Shown here: positions 37,492 through 46,060 of the stretch, piece after piece | Layout: each line of letters begins with the position of its first letter | Position numbering within the stretch: position 1 is the stretch's first letter | Source: Streptomyces colonosanans | GTDB taxonomy: Bacteria; Actinomycetota; Actinomycetes; Streptomycetales; Streptomycetaceae | Assembly: GCF_001866645.1 (NCBI RefSeq) | Contig: NZ_MLYP01000022.1 | Coordinates: 62,001-126,000, forward strand | Length of the DNA: 64,000 nt | Direction of reading: 5' to 3' | The notes under the pieces: model-generated | The model's database searches: none | The model's input: only the letters and a program-made list of their open reading frames with translations | Told to the model about the DNA's origin: nothing | Position numbers and translations under genes: made by a program

Positions 37492-38520
37492 TCAGGGCTT
37501 CTCGTCGAGTACGAGTTCGCGAGCGGCGTTGAAGGAGCGGTACTGGAGGTCGTGCACGGCGGGACGGCGGATTTGTTCGTAACCGGCGAGGGCGTGCTCG
37601 ACCGGAAGCCCCGGCGCCGTGAGTAGATCCGAGAGCACTGCCGCATCCTCGAATCCGGCTCCCGCGCCCTGGCCGAGAGCCGGGCTCATGGCGTGGGCGG
37701 CGTCGCCGGCGATCGCGACGCGGCCACGGGCCCAGACACTGGTGGTGACCTGCTTGATGTCGACGCAGAGCCGGTCGGGTTCGGACCGCATGGCCTCAAC
37801 CACGTGGCCAAGGGGACCTTGCAGACCAGCGAACCGTTCGGCCAGCGTGCTCAGCGGGGTGTCGTGGTGGCGCCCGGCCGGATCGTTGATGAACAGCATG
37901 CAGTGCAGGGTCTCGCCCCCGTCGTTCAGGAAGTACCCCAGTCGTGAGCCCTGGATTGGTGTGGTGCGGGCTGCGAAGGTCACGCCGATCCTGTTCGGGA
38001 CGCGGAAACGGATGACGGCGCAGCCGATGTCGAGCGGTGCAGGGCCGCCGAGGGCGTTGCGGCGGATCCAGGAGTGGACACCGTCGGTTCCGATGACGGC
38101 GTCGTACTCGCCGGTGGTGCCGTCGTCGAAGCGGACGCCGACGACGGGGGCGTCGTCCTCGACTGAGACCGGAGCGGTGCCGGTGCGCACCAGGTCACGG
38201 ACCGGATCGAGGAGTCGCATCTGCAGCAGCGACCGCTCCAGCATTACCGTGGGGCCGAACTCGAAGGTGTTCACGGGAAGCGAGGTGTGCGCGTCGAATA
38301 TGTACTCGTACCCCATCGGTTCCCGCTGCCACAGGCTCGGGGGGTAGCCGAGCCGGTCCAGCGCGTTGCGGTGCAGGTCGGACAATGTGATCGCCCACCC
38401 GACCTCGGACAACTCGGGGGCCCGTTCTGCCACCGTCACCTCGGCGCCCCGGATGTGCAGACCGTGGGCGAGGCCGAGCCCGACGAGCCCGGCGCCGACT
38501 ACCAGGACTCGACGGCTCAT
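37492..38520 (-). CDS. FAD-dependent aromatic-type monooxygenase
   Basis: A 342-aa class-A flavoprotein monooxygenase (PHBH/TetX-like), using NAD(P)H and oxygen to hydroxylate a substrate. The FAD fold is VLVVGAGLVGLGLAHGL at the N-terminus, the DG motif appears in VIGTDGVHSWIRR, and the second FAD motif is GRVAIAGDAAHAMSPALGQG. ATG 38520 overlaps the stop of the upstream SDR gene (ATGA), so the two form an operon. Both are probably repressed by the divergent TetR at 39706. The pair suggests a small detoxification or catabolic route; the substrate is unknown. Confidence 0.9.
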   Translation of the reverse strand: MSRRVLVVGAGLVGLGLAHGLHIRGAEVTVAERAPELSEVGWAITLSDLHRNALDRLGYPPSLWQREPMGYEYIFDAHTSLPVNTFEFGPTVMLERSLLQMRLLDPVRDLVRTGTAPVSVEDDAPVVGVRFDDGTTGEYDAVIGTDGVHSWIRRNALGGPAPLDIGCAVIRFRVPNRIGVTFAARTTPIQGSRLGYFLNDGGETLHCMLFINDPAGRHHDTPLSTLAERFAGLQGPLGHVVEAMRSEPDRLCVDIKQVTTSVWARGRVAIAGDAAHAMSPALGQGAGAGFEDAAVLSDLLTAPGLPVEHALAGYEQIRRPAVHDLQYRSFNAARELVLDEKP

Positions 38521-39257
38521 GAGACTGACATACCGCCGTCGACGGCCAGGACCTGGCCGGTGACCCAGGATGCCCCCGGGTCGGCCAGGGCGACTATCCA
38601 CCGCGCCACCTCGTCGGCGGTTCCACGGCGCCCGAGCGGCAGACTCGCGGCCTCGGCCGCCTTGATCTGCTCGACCATCTCCGGGGGCGCGATCGTGGAG
38701 AGAATGTCGGACTCGGTCGGGCCGGGCGCGACCGCGTTGACCCGGATCCTGCGCGGGGCCAATTCCGCCGCCCAGCTACGCGTCAGATAATCCAGCGCGG
38801 ACTTGCTCGCCCCGTAGTAGAGCGCCTGACCGGTGGGTTTGCTCGCGACCGCGCTGGAGACGTTGACAATGCTGCCGCCGGCGTCGGCCAGTGCGTCCGC
38901 AGCCGCGGCCACCAGCTGGATCGGGCCGTGCACGTTGGTACGGAACAGCGCCTCCAGGTGGTCGGCGGCAATCTCAGCCGTGCCGGCGGGGGAGATCATG
39001 CCCGCGTTGTTGACCAGAGCGTCCAGCCGTCCGAACTCATTGAGGGCCGCTTGGACCATGTCCCCAGCGGCGCCATCGGCGGAGACGTCCGCGACGCGCA
39101 CCGTGATCGCATCCCGTCCCTTCGCAACCTCGCGCAGCGGACCCTCACGGCGGCCGGTGATCATTACCGACCAACCCTGGTCGGCCAACTGTTCAGCCAC
39201 CGCTCGCCCGATCCCCGTGCCACCACCGGTGACGAGAGCAGTTCGTTGCGTCGCCAT
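38517..39257 (-). CDS. Short-chain dehydrogenase/reductase (classical SDR)
   Basis: A 246-aa classical SDR. It shows TGGGTGIGRAVAEQL (cofactor site, about residues 10-24), NNAG (about 84-87), catalytic Ser in IVNVSSAVAS, YxxxK in YYGASKSALDYL and the C-terminal WVTGQVLAVDGGMSVS. ATG 39257 has AGGAGG eight bases upstream. First gene of the SDR-monooxygenase operon, with a palindrome centred 40 bases upstream. Substrate unknown. Confidence 0.92.
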   Translation of the reverse strand: MATQRTALVTGGGTGIGRAVAEQLADQGWSVMITGRREGPLREVAKGRDAITVRVADVSADGAAGDMVQAALNEFGRLDALVNNAGMISPAGTAEIAADHLEALFRTNVHGPIQLVAAAADALADAGGSIVNVSSAVASKPTGQALYYGASKSALDYLTRSWAAELAPRRIRVNAVAPGPTESDILSTIAPPEMVEQIKAAEAASLPLGRRGTADEVARWIVALADPGASWVTGQVLAVDGGMSVS

Positions 39258-39284
39258 CCTGTCCTCCTCAGCAGCCCGCAGGGC

Positions 39285-39310
39285 TAATAGGAAACGATCG
39301 CTCGCTATTA
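39285..39310. promoter_or_regulatory. Putative TetR operator for the SDR/monooxygenase operon
   Basis: A 26-bp quasi-palindrome: outer arms TAATAG and CTATTA, exactly centred on CGATCG (39295-39300); 10 of 13 base positions are symmetric. It sits just upstream of the SDR ribosome site in an AT-rich patch, where it would overlap a promoter. Confidence 0.6.
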
Positions 39311-39705
39311 AAGTTACCGCCGACCACGCCAGTCAAACCAGGGCCGCTGCCTGCCGGCTCCGCGAAGGCTTGCTCGGAAGCAGCCGGACGATCGCCTCCC
39401 TGCCGGGTTCCGAGCCCGGCAAGCAGGCGTCAACGGGCCGAGCTTCTTCCGCGCGTGACACTCCCCGCCCGGGTACAGCGCATCAGCGGGGAGAGGCCGG
39501 CTACCAAGCGCTGCCATGTACGCATGTGCGGGATTCCTCGGGCGAGCGCCGCGACACGTGCGTCCCGGCCCTGGGCGGGGACGTCATCAGCCCGGGACCG
39601 CTCCGGCGATTGCGGGGCGCGGCCGTCCAACGTTCCCATCAGAGGCGATCTCGTGGGAGAATCGTCGCCTCCGCAGTCCGCCCACCATCGCCTTCATCTC
39701 CCGCC

Positions 39706-40299
39706 ATGCCTCGCATTTCGAACGACCGCCGCGACCGTGTTCGTCGTGCCATCATCGACGCCGCCGCAGACTGTTTCGCCAACAAGGGCTTCGCCGCCAC
39801 CTCCATATCGGAGATCTGCGCGGCGGCGAACATGTCCGTCGGCGGCATCTATCGCCACTTCGCGGGCAAGGACGAGCTGGTCGACGCAGTCTCCGAGGCC
39901 ATCCTCACGCCAGTCATCGAAGTCCTCGACGCCGCCGCGCACGGCCCCGACGTCCTCGACACTGCGGAGGTGATCGACCTCCTGCACAACACTCTGTTGC
40001 AGTGTGCGCCGGGCTCCGTACCGCGGCTTACGGTGGGTCAGTTCTGGGCTGAGCTGCTCCGGGATCCGACCTTTCATGGTTCGCGGCAGGAACTGGGTAC
40101 GGCCCTGCGTACAGGGCTGACCCGGCTCGTCGTGCGGGCGAATCCGGACGCCCTTGAACCCGAACGACTCACCGTGGCCCTGATGGCGATAGGCATGGGC
40201 GTCTTCCTTTCCCAGAGCATTGTCGACACAGAGACATCACCCCGCGAGCTGATCGACGCGATCTCGGTACTCCTCCGGCACAGCCCTCCCTCCACCTGA
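39706..40299 (+). CDS. TetR-family transcriptional regulator
   Basis: A 197-aa repressor. Helix-turn-helix residues include AAADCFANKGFAATSISEIC and the recognition helix SVGGIYRHFAGKDELV. The C-terminal domain is helical with no recognisable ligand family. ATG 39706 is used because the region upstream in this frame has no coding character. It is divergent from the SDR/monooxygenase operon and probably binds the palindrome at 39285-39310. Confidence 0.9.
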   Translation: MPRISNDRRDRVRRAIIDAAADCFANKGFAATSISEICAAANMSVGGIYRHFAGKDELVDAVSEAILTPVIEVLDAAAHGPDVLDTAEVIDLLHNTLLQCAPGSVPRLTVGQFWAELLRDPTFHGSRQELGTALRTGLTRLVVRANPDALEPERLTVALMAIGMGVFLSQSIVDTETSPRELIDAISVLLRHSPPST

Positions 40300-40486
40300 C
40301 CGGGCAGGGGTGCCCGCGTACGCGGCGCACCACGAGTGCTGGGCGTACACGGGCCGGAACAAGGTTGGCCGAGATCACGACAGTTGCCGGTCAGACCCCG
40401 GGGTACAGCTGGCCGATGGGGTGGTGATTGCGGAGCCGGCGCGGAACGCATTGGCGGGCTCGCCCGTGCCGCGGCGGGCCGAGGGT

Positions 40487-41149
40487 ATGGAAGCATCGGT
40501 CCTTGCGCCGGACTGCCGGCGAATCGTGTCGGTGTCGGCGTCTGGACCAACTGGGGTGGGGCGCAGCCGGGCCAGGCGGTCCGGGACACCAACCCTGCTC
40601 TACGTACCGTCCCCGAACCTGGACGAACTGGGTGACGGGCGCGACGAGGACGGCGGCTGGCCGGTGCGGCTGCGCATCCGCGGCGAATACGCCACCATCG
40701 TCTACGACTTCGACCCGATCGACGTCGAGGGCTGGTCCGGCCATCTGTTCCCGTTCAAGCTGAACATCCACGATTTCCGGCCGATCACGAGCGACCGCAT
40801 CCACCTGATGCCGTCCGCGTACGCCGTCTTCGCCACGTCGATGTTCATGGTGGGCAACTTCCTGCCCCGCCCGTTCGAACCGGCGCCGGACTCGGAGCCC
40901 TTCCCGCCGTACCATCGCAATGCCGACTACGACGAGTTCACGTTCTTCCACAACGGCACGGCCCTCGGCATGCCCATCGCCCCGGCCACCATGGCCCTCG
41001 TCCCGCAGCGCCTGCACCACGGCCGTCCCGCCTCGCTCCAGGAGCAAGTGACCAAGAACCTCGAGGCGAGTGACCGCGCCGACACCGAGGTCATCTTCGC
41101 GGCCACCAAGCAGCCGCTGACACCCACACCGGAGGCCGAGGCCGACTAG
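40487..41149 (+). pseudogene. C-terminal fragment of a homogentisate 1,2-dioxygenase-like protein
   Basis: From about 40595 the frame reads RIRGEYATIVYDFDPIDVEG and HLFPFKLNIHDFRPIT, ending with YHRNADYDEFTFFHNGTALG. These correspond to the C-terminal iron-binding cupin half of HmgA-type enzymes, which open the ring of homogentisate. The N-terminal half is missing and the residues before 40595 are unrelated, so the gene was truncated by a rearrangement behind the TetR gene. ATG 40487 is the nearest start and would give 220 residues. Likely inactive. Confidence 0.65.
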
Positions 41150-41458
41150 AGCGCCACCCCGTAATCCGAACAGGCCGCCCACGAGCCCCAGTTGCACACC
41201 ACGACCTGGGCGGCACGGTGCTGCCTCCGGCGCCCCACGGGGCGGCGGACGCCCCGCCCCAAGGGCCCCGGAGCCGGTACCGCGCCACTTCCGCCGCCCC
41301 GACGAACGGCCGGATGCCGCCCCTGCCCGTGGTCCGGCCGGGTCGCGGATGCGTCAATGGCCCTCCCTGCTTCGCCGACCCGGAGGTGAGCGAACTCGCG
41401 TCGATCGCGCTGGAACCGCCCATCGCGTCAGGTATTTGTTGGAGAGCCGGAGGAGTGC
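41150..41458. other. Intergenic region upstream of the CdtB-like gene
   Basis: About 310 bases without a supported gene. Presumably carries the promoter of the secreted nuclease. No clear palindrome seen. Confidence 0.4.
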
Positions 41459-42724
41459 ATGAGAACTTCCCATACGTCGCACAGACTTCTACGCCGCTTC
41501 GGGGCCGTGCTGGCCACCGCACTGCTGCTCGGCACCTTCCTGGTGGCGGGCGGCGGCACCGCCCAGGCCGCCAACCCGGACACGCACCGGACCGCAACAT
41601 GGAACATGCAGAACGGACGGGACCGCTGGGCCGGCGCCTACACCCTCGCGCGGACCAACTCCGTGGTGGCGCTCCAAGAGGTGCCCGATACCCAGCCCGC
41701 CGGCGCCGTCGACCTCGGCCTGCGCGGCAACGTCCGGGTGTACCGGTGGCAGGAGTCAAGCCGTGACCCGGTGCGCTATCTGCACGTCCTGGACCAGAAC
41801 TCGCAGAACCTCGGGATCATCACGTCCTGGTGGCCCGACGACGTACTCGAAATCCCCGGCGTCTACCGCTCCGCCCTCGCGGTGGGCACCGACACCGACG
41901 GCGTGCTCTTCGCCTCGATCCACGCCTCGGCCGACGGCGGCTCCGACGCCGCGTCCCTGGTGCGCAGGGTCGCACAGGCGGCGTACAACGAGGTGTACCC
42001 CAGCTGGGCCGTCCTAGGTGACTTCAATCGCAGCCCGGGCGGGCTGCGTTACTCCGGTCTGCCGCTGGGCTCTTACATCTACAACGCCGGCCAGGCCACC
42101 CAGCGCAGCGGCGGCGAACTCGACTACATGGTCGCCAACGTGCAGACGGACAACTGGCAGGCCACCGTCGGCGTCAACGCGGGCAGCGACCACTGGCCCG
42201 TCCACTTCGGTTCGATGCGCGGCGGCGCCGAGCCCCGGGAGCTGACCATCAACCCGGAGAACGCCGACACCCAGGTTCTCGACGTGTACGAGGGCCAGGA
42301 CCGCAACGGCACGCACGTGATCATCTACCACCCCAACGGCGGCTCGAACCAGCGCTGGCGCCTCTTCCACATCGGCACCGGCAGCAACGGCCAGGCCATG
42401 TACCGCGTGGTCAGCTCGGACAACAACAAGTGCCTGGACGTCCAGGACGGCCTGCGCAGCCGGGCCGGCAGCTACCTCAACATCTGGGACTGCCACAACG
42501 TGGGCGGCGAGCCCGACCCTCAGCGCGACACCCAGAACTTCACCCTGGAACACCCCATCCCGACCATGCCCAACCTGACCCTGCTGCGCAACAACGCCAC
42601 CGGCCTGTACGCCAACATCGAGGGCGGCCGCACCGGCGACGGCACCTGGGTCATCCAATGGCCCGACCAGATCGGCCAGTACCCGGTCGACAACGAAACC
42701 TTCTACCTCCACCCGACCGTCTGA
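41459..42724 (+). CDS. Secreted CdtB-like endonuclease fused to a ricin-type lectin domain
   Basis: A 421-aa exported protein. Signal peptide to about AQA37 (LATALLLGTFLVAGGG core). Residues about 43-255 are an endonuclease/exonuclease/phosphatase domain close to cytolethal distending toxin subunit B. W48-N49, E74 (ALQEV), H155 (SIHASADGGSDA), D188 and N190 (GDFNRSP) and D244-H245 (SDHWPVHFG) are all present, so nuclease or phosphatase activity is expected. Segment NLGIITSWWPDDV also matches CdtB. Residues about 258-420 look like a ricin-B/beta-trefoil carbohydrate-binding domain (KCLDVQDGLRSRAGSYLNIWD). In pathogens CdtA/CdtC lectins are separate chains; here toxin and lectin are one polypeptide. 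It may be a secreted DNase with a glycan-targeting module rather than a toxin. ATG 41459 follows GGAGGAG. Confidence 0.85.
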   Translation: MRTSHTSHRLLRRFGAVLATALLLGTFLVAGGGTAQAANPDTHRTATWNMQNGRDRWAGAYTLARTNSVVALQEVPDTQPAGAVDLGLRGNVRVYRWQESSRDPVRYLHVLDQNSQNLGIITSWWPDDVLEIPGVYRSALAVGTDTDGVLFASIHASADGGSDAASLVRRVAQAAYNEVYPSWAVLGDFNRSPGGLRYSGLPLGSYIYNAGQATQRSGGELDYMVANVQTDNWQATVGVNAGSDHWPVHFGSMRGGAEPRELTINPENADTQVLDVYEGQDRNGTHVIIYHPNGGSNQRWRLFHIGTGSNGQAMYRVVSSDNNKCLDVQDGLRSRAGSYLNIWDCHNVGGEPDPQRDTQNFTLEHPIPTMPNLTLLRNNATGLYANIEGGRTGDGTWVIQWPDQIGQYPVDNETFYLHPTV

Positions 42725-42906
42725 ACGCCCTCCGACGCGGCCGTGGTCGGCTTCACCGACACGGCCGCCCGCCCGCACGCGCTGGCCGTACGGCTGCCTG
42801 TATCCCTTCACACAGTGCAGTTGCACTGGTCAGAGCCATGCAGACGGTGTACCACCAGCAGACGATGAACCTGCTGTCGCCCCTCCACGCAGGAAACCTG
42901 CGGCAT

Positions 42907-43719
42907 TCACTCAGCGTGCCTACAGCAACTTGGACCGCGGTGGGCGGCCGCGGTCCGGCCCGGGGCCGCATCTACGACGTCGAGGGACGTCTGCTCGTCT
43001 CGGTCGTCCAGGAGGGCCTGTTCCGCAGGCTCGAACGCTGACGGCGCGCGCCTGCGGCAGCGGGCGGGCCGTACCGGGCCGGAACGATCAGGGTTACCGC
43101 GGCGCAGCCATCCGAACATGCCCCGCGCTCGTGTCGGCCCCCGCCGCACGGCCGAGGCCCGAGGGGTGGCCTCGATAGGAGGGAAGGCCACGGTGTCACG
43201 AGCGACCGCGGTCTCACCAGGTGTGACGGACCCGCGATCGGTCATCGTCTCAGGCCGCCCTTCGTCCGGAATTCCCGGTGCCGGTCGCGGAGCCGACCGG
43301 CATTGACGGGCCTCCGTGAGCGCCTGCCTCAAGTCGGCCCGGAGCCAGTCGATCTCGTCGGGATCGTCCGCCGTCGTGATCCGCGCGGTGATCCGGTCCG
43401 CGGGCGATCGGAGTGCCCCGGGCACGGACTGCACGGGCCCCAGGCGGCGCAACTCGGCGCGCTCGTAGGGATCCTGGACGATCTCCGCCACCTGCACGGG
43501 ATCCAGCACGGACGCCACGACAGCATCCTTCGCCCAGGGGTCTTCTGTCTGGCGCAACTGGAATCCGAGGTGGCGGCCACGCCAGTTACGGGGCCGCAGG
43601 TCCAGGCCCTCGCCCAACTGGTCGCGTAGACCCTGCGGCGTCCTGCCGGTGAGCAACCGTGCGTTCTCCTCCCTGGCGGCGAACTGCCTCAGCTCCTCGG
43701 CCAGATACAGCCAGACCAC
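42907..43719 (-). CDS. Hypothetical protein, probably truncated
   Basis: The first about 150 codons have coding character (VVASVLDPVQVAEIVQDPYE, RRLGPVQSVPGALRSPADRI, DDPDEIDWLRADLRQALTEA), suggesting a real gene or its middle part. The last third runs antisense through the thioesterase scrap and is probably read-through, so the natural C-terminus is lost. GTG 43719 is the first start, but family-like residues may continue upstream. I do not recognise the family and see no membrane segment or catalytic motif. Confidence 0.4.
   Translation of the reverse strand: MVWLYLAEELRQFAAREENARLLTGRTPQGLRDQLGEGLDLRPRNWRGRHLGFQLRQTEDPWAKDAVVASVLDPVQVAEIVQDPYERAELRRLGPVQSVPGALRSPADRITARITTADDPDEIDWLRADLRQALTEARQCRSAPRPAPGIPDEGRPETMTDRGSVTPGETAVARDTVAFPPIEATPRASAVRRGPTRARGMFGWLRRGNPDRSGPVRPARCRRRAPSAFEPAEQALLDDRDEQTSLDVVDAAPGRTAAAHRGPSCCRHAE
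42937..43041 (+). pseudogene. C-terminal scrap of a second acyl-CoA thioesterase gene
   Basis: Thirty-five codons reading AVGGRGPARGRIYDVEG and RLLVSVVQEGLFRRLER, ending at TGA 43039-43041. They align with the last residues of the intact TesB (33412-33514) with several substitutions, so it came from a paralogue rather than a fresh copy. Nothing upstream is thioesterase-like. Confidence 0.75.
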
Positions 43720-43866
43720 GGCCCGGCCCCGTGGAGTCCGTGGCGAGCGTCGTGCGCACCCGCTTCGGACAACACCGTAGCCGGGGGACCGGGTCTCCGG
43801 GCGGACCTGTGGAAAACTCTGCCCGTCTCGTCGTTTCCGCTGGTCAGGAGCATGATGCTCGCCCAG

Positions 43867-44280
43867 TCAGAGTTCCATGTTCGATGTGTCCTCGCGCTGT
43901 CGCGCGTCCACGGCCAGGTGCTCCCCGACCCTGTTCACGAGCAGCGTCATCTCGTAGGCGATCTGTCCGATGTCGGCCTCGGCGGCACTGAGCACGCACA
44001 GGCAACTGCCCGGACCCGCCGCGGTGACGAACAGGATCGCGTCATCGAACTCGATCATGGTCTGGCGCACCTGCCCGGCGCCGAAATGGCGCCCAGACCC
44101 CTTGGCCAGGCTGTGCATCCCGGATGAGACCGCCGCGAGATGCTCCGCGTCCTCGCGGCGCAGCCCGGTGCTCGTGCCGGTCACCAGCCCGTCGCTGGAC
44201 AGCACGAGCGCGTGCCGTATGTGATCCACGCGCTCGGTCAGATCGTCCAGGAGCCATCCAAGCCCCGTGTTTTGCGCCAT
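43867..44280 (-). CDS. Roadblock/LC7-domain protein (MglB/CvnB-like)
   Basis: A 137-aa protein: GLGWLLDDLTERVDHIRHAL, LSSDGLVTGTSTGL and EHLAAVSSGMHSLAKGSGRH are the standard start of actinobacterial roadblock proteins, which regulate a small Ras-like GTPase. It closely resembles the CvnB-type protein at 46061-46498 and lies downstream of the same gene set, separated by the opposite-strand PPOX gene. It may be a second regulator of the CvnD GTPase. ATG 44280. Confidence 0.9.
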   Translation of the reverse strand: MAQNTGLGWLLDDLTERVDHIRHALVLSSDGLVTGTSTGLRREDAEHLAAVSSGMHSLAKGSGRHFGAGQVRQTMIEFDDAILFVTAAGPGSCLCVLSAAEADIGQIAYEMTLLVNRVGEHLAVDARQREDTSNMEL

Positions 44281-44394
44281 GGTCCGTTCTCCCCGTGATG
44301 TCGCTCCCCCTGACTGGAGGACCCGGTCAGCCAGCCTTCACCACCGTCGCCGTCCAGACAAGACGGCCGCCGTCCAGGCGAGCAAGATGGAGGC

Positions 44395-44823
44395 ATGGCA
44401 CACAAGATGACCGACGAGGAATGGCGCTCTTTCGTCTCGCAGGGCACCCGGACCGGGAAACTTTCCACGGTCCGCGCCGACGGCAGCCCGCATGTGGCAC
44501 CGATCTGGTTCCTGCTGGACGGAGACGACGTGGTTTTCAACACCGGGAAGGAGACCGTGAAGGGGCGGAATCTGGCCAGGGACGGCCGGGTCGCCCTCTG
44601 CGTGGACGACGACCGTCCCCCGTACGGCTTCGTCGTACTGCAGGGTCGGGCCGAACTGTCGGAGGACCTCGACGAGGTAAGGCACTGGGCGACCCGGCTC
44701 GGCGCCCGGTACATGGGCGAGGAGCGGGCCGAGGAGTTCGGTGCCCGCAACGGCGTTCCGGGAGAACTCCTCGTCCGTGTACGGGTCGAGAAGGTTCTGG
44801 CCTACTCGGCGGTCGCCGGATAG
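44395..44823 (+). CDS. PPOX-class F420-dependent flavin/deazaflavin oxidoreductase
   Basis: A 142-aa split-beta-barrel protein. The pattern GTRTGKLSTVRADGSPHVAP followed by IWFLLDGDDVVFNTGKETVK and NLARDGRVALCVDD is that of actinobacterial FDOR-B F420 oxidoreductases. The natural substrate is unknown. It is oriented against its neighbours and converges on cvnD with only four bases between the stops. Confidence 0.85.
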   Translation: MAHKMTDEEWRSFVSQGTRTGKLSTVRADGSPHVAPIWFLLDGDDVVFNTGKETVKGRNLARDGRVALCVDDDRPPYGFVVLQGRAELSEDLDEVRHWATRLGARYMGEERAEEFGARNGVPGELLVRVRVEKVLAYSAVAG

Positions 44824-44827
44824 CACG

Positions 44828-45433
44828 TCAGCCCACGGAGTCCAGCAGCCGGGCGGTGTGCATCCGCCCGGCGTACTCGACGAGGCGGATCAGCACCTCC
44901 TTCCCGGAGTCCCGGTCCCGGGCGTCGCACTGCACCACGGGCGTGCCGCGGTCGAGGTCGAGGGCGTCCAGCACGTCGTGGGCACCATAGGTGCGCGCTC
45001 CCGCGAAGCAGTTGACGGCCACCACGAACGGGATGCCCCTGTGCTCGAAGTAGTCCACGGCGGGGAAGCAGCCCTCGAGCCGCCGGGTGTCGGCGAGGAC
45101 GACGGCTCCCAGGGCGCCTTGGGAGAGTTCGTCCCACAGGAACCAGAAGCGGTCCTGGCCAGGTGTGCCGAAGAGGTAGAGCGAGAGCCCGGACCGGATG
45201 GTGATGCGTCCGAAGTCCATGGCGACGGTCGTGGTGACCTTGTGGTCCACTCCGTCAACGTCGTCCACCGACTGACCGGCCTCGCTCAACAGCTCCTCGG
45301 TGCGCAGCGGCCTGATCTCGCTGACCGCGCCGACCAGGGTGGTTTTACCCACGCCGAATCCACCGGCAACCAGTATCTTCAGCGCAAGGTCGGCCGCCTC
45401 GTCCTCGGGCTCGTCGGAGTGCTCAATGACCAT
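44828..45433 (-). CDS. cvnD: Conservon small GTPase (CvnD)
   Basis: A 201-aa Ras-like GTP-binding protein, the switch of a Cvn signalling complex. G1 loop GGFGVGKTT (residues 24-32), G3 region LYLFGTPGQDRFWFLWDELS and the family segment ADTRRLEGCFPAVDYFE are present. The G4 position reads VNCFAG instead of NKxD, normal for this subfamily. In S. coelicolor conservons the four proteins associate at the membrane in a G-protein-coupled-like system. It lies 194 bases downstream of cvnC, a wider gap than usual. Confidence 0.9.
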   Translation of the reverse strand: MVIEHSDEPEDEAADLALKILVAGGFGVGKTTLVGAVSEIRPLRTEELLSEAGQSVDDVDGVDHKVTTTVAMDFGRITIRSGLSLYLFGTPGQDRFWFLWDELSQGALGAVVLADTRRLEGCFPAVDYFEHRGIPFVVAVNCFAGARTYGAHDVLDALDLDRGTPVVQCDARDRDSGKEVLIRLVEYAGRMHTARLLDSVG

Positions 45434-45627
45434 CGATCACTTCTCTCGGGAGTGCCGACCGCGGTCGACGTCAGTACATCCGTGCGGGATCAGCATCATG
45501 GCAACTACGCTTCGAGTTCGAAGGATTGGACCGCATATGGACCGATGCGACCAGCTCCTGCCCATTCGGCGTCCGAATGGTGCACATCGCAGCGCAGTCC
45601 CGGCTCACGGTGGTTCGGCTCCATCGA

Positions 45628-46041
45628 CTACAGCGCCCTCAGTCCCTCGATGACCTCGTGCAGAATCCGTTCGCCGGGCAGTTGCGCCGGCGGGACGGGG
45701 CAGCTGACCGCGACACTGCCCAGTTCCAGGAGGTCGCCCAGGAGCACCCGGACGACACCCACGGGCAGGTCAGCTCCCGCGGCGAGCTCGGCGACGGACT
45801 GTGTCTCGATGCGGCACAGGTCGACGAGGGCACGGTGTTCCGGGCCCAGCGAGGTCTCGTCGTCGATGTCTGCTGCCTCGCTGTCGAGCGAGACGAGGGC
45901 GATGAGGTCGAAGCGCACCCCGGTGGGGCCTGGCCGGGTGCGGCCGCCCGTCATCGCGTAGGGGCGGACGAGCGGTCCGGCCTCGTGGTCGTACCACTGG
46001 CTGCCTGGCTGGTACGGGGCGCCTTTCCTGTCCTCGCTCAT
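45628..46041 (-). CDS. cvnC: Conservon DUF742 protein (CvnC)
   Basis: A 137-aa winged-helix-like DUF742 protein. ATG 46041 gives the usual start with PLVRPYAMTGGRTRP, followed by DLIALVSL, LGPEHRALVDLCRIETQSVA and LLGDLLELGSVAV. The upstream in-frame ATG 46122 would overlap cvnB coding sequence. It is part of the minus-strand cvnA-B-C-D series. Confidence 0.9.
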   Translation of the reverse strand: MSEDRKGAPYQPGSQWYDHEAGPLVRPYAMTGGRTRPGPTGVRFDLIALVSLDSEAADIDDETSLGPEHRALVDLCRIETQSVAELAAGADLPVGVVRVLLGDLLELGSVAVSCPVPPAQLPGERILHEVIEGLRAL

Positions 46042-46060
46042 CCGCGACCGCCTTCGCCCG

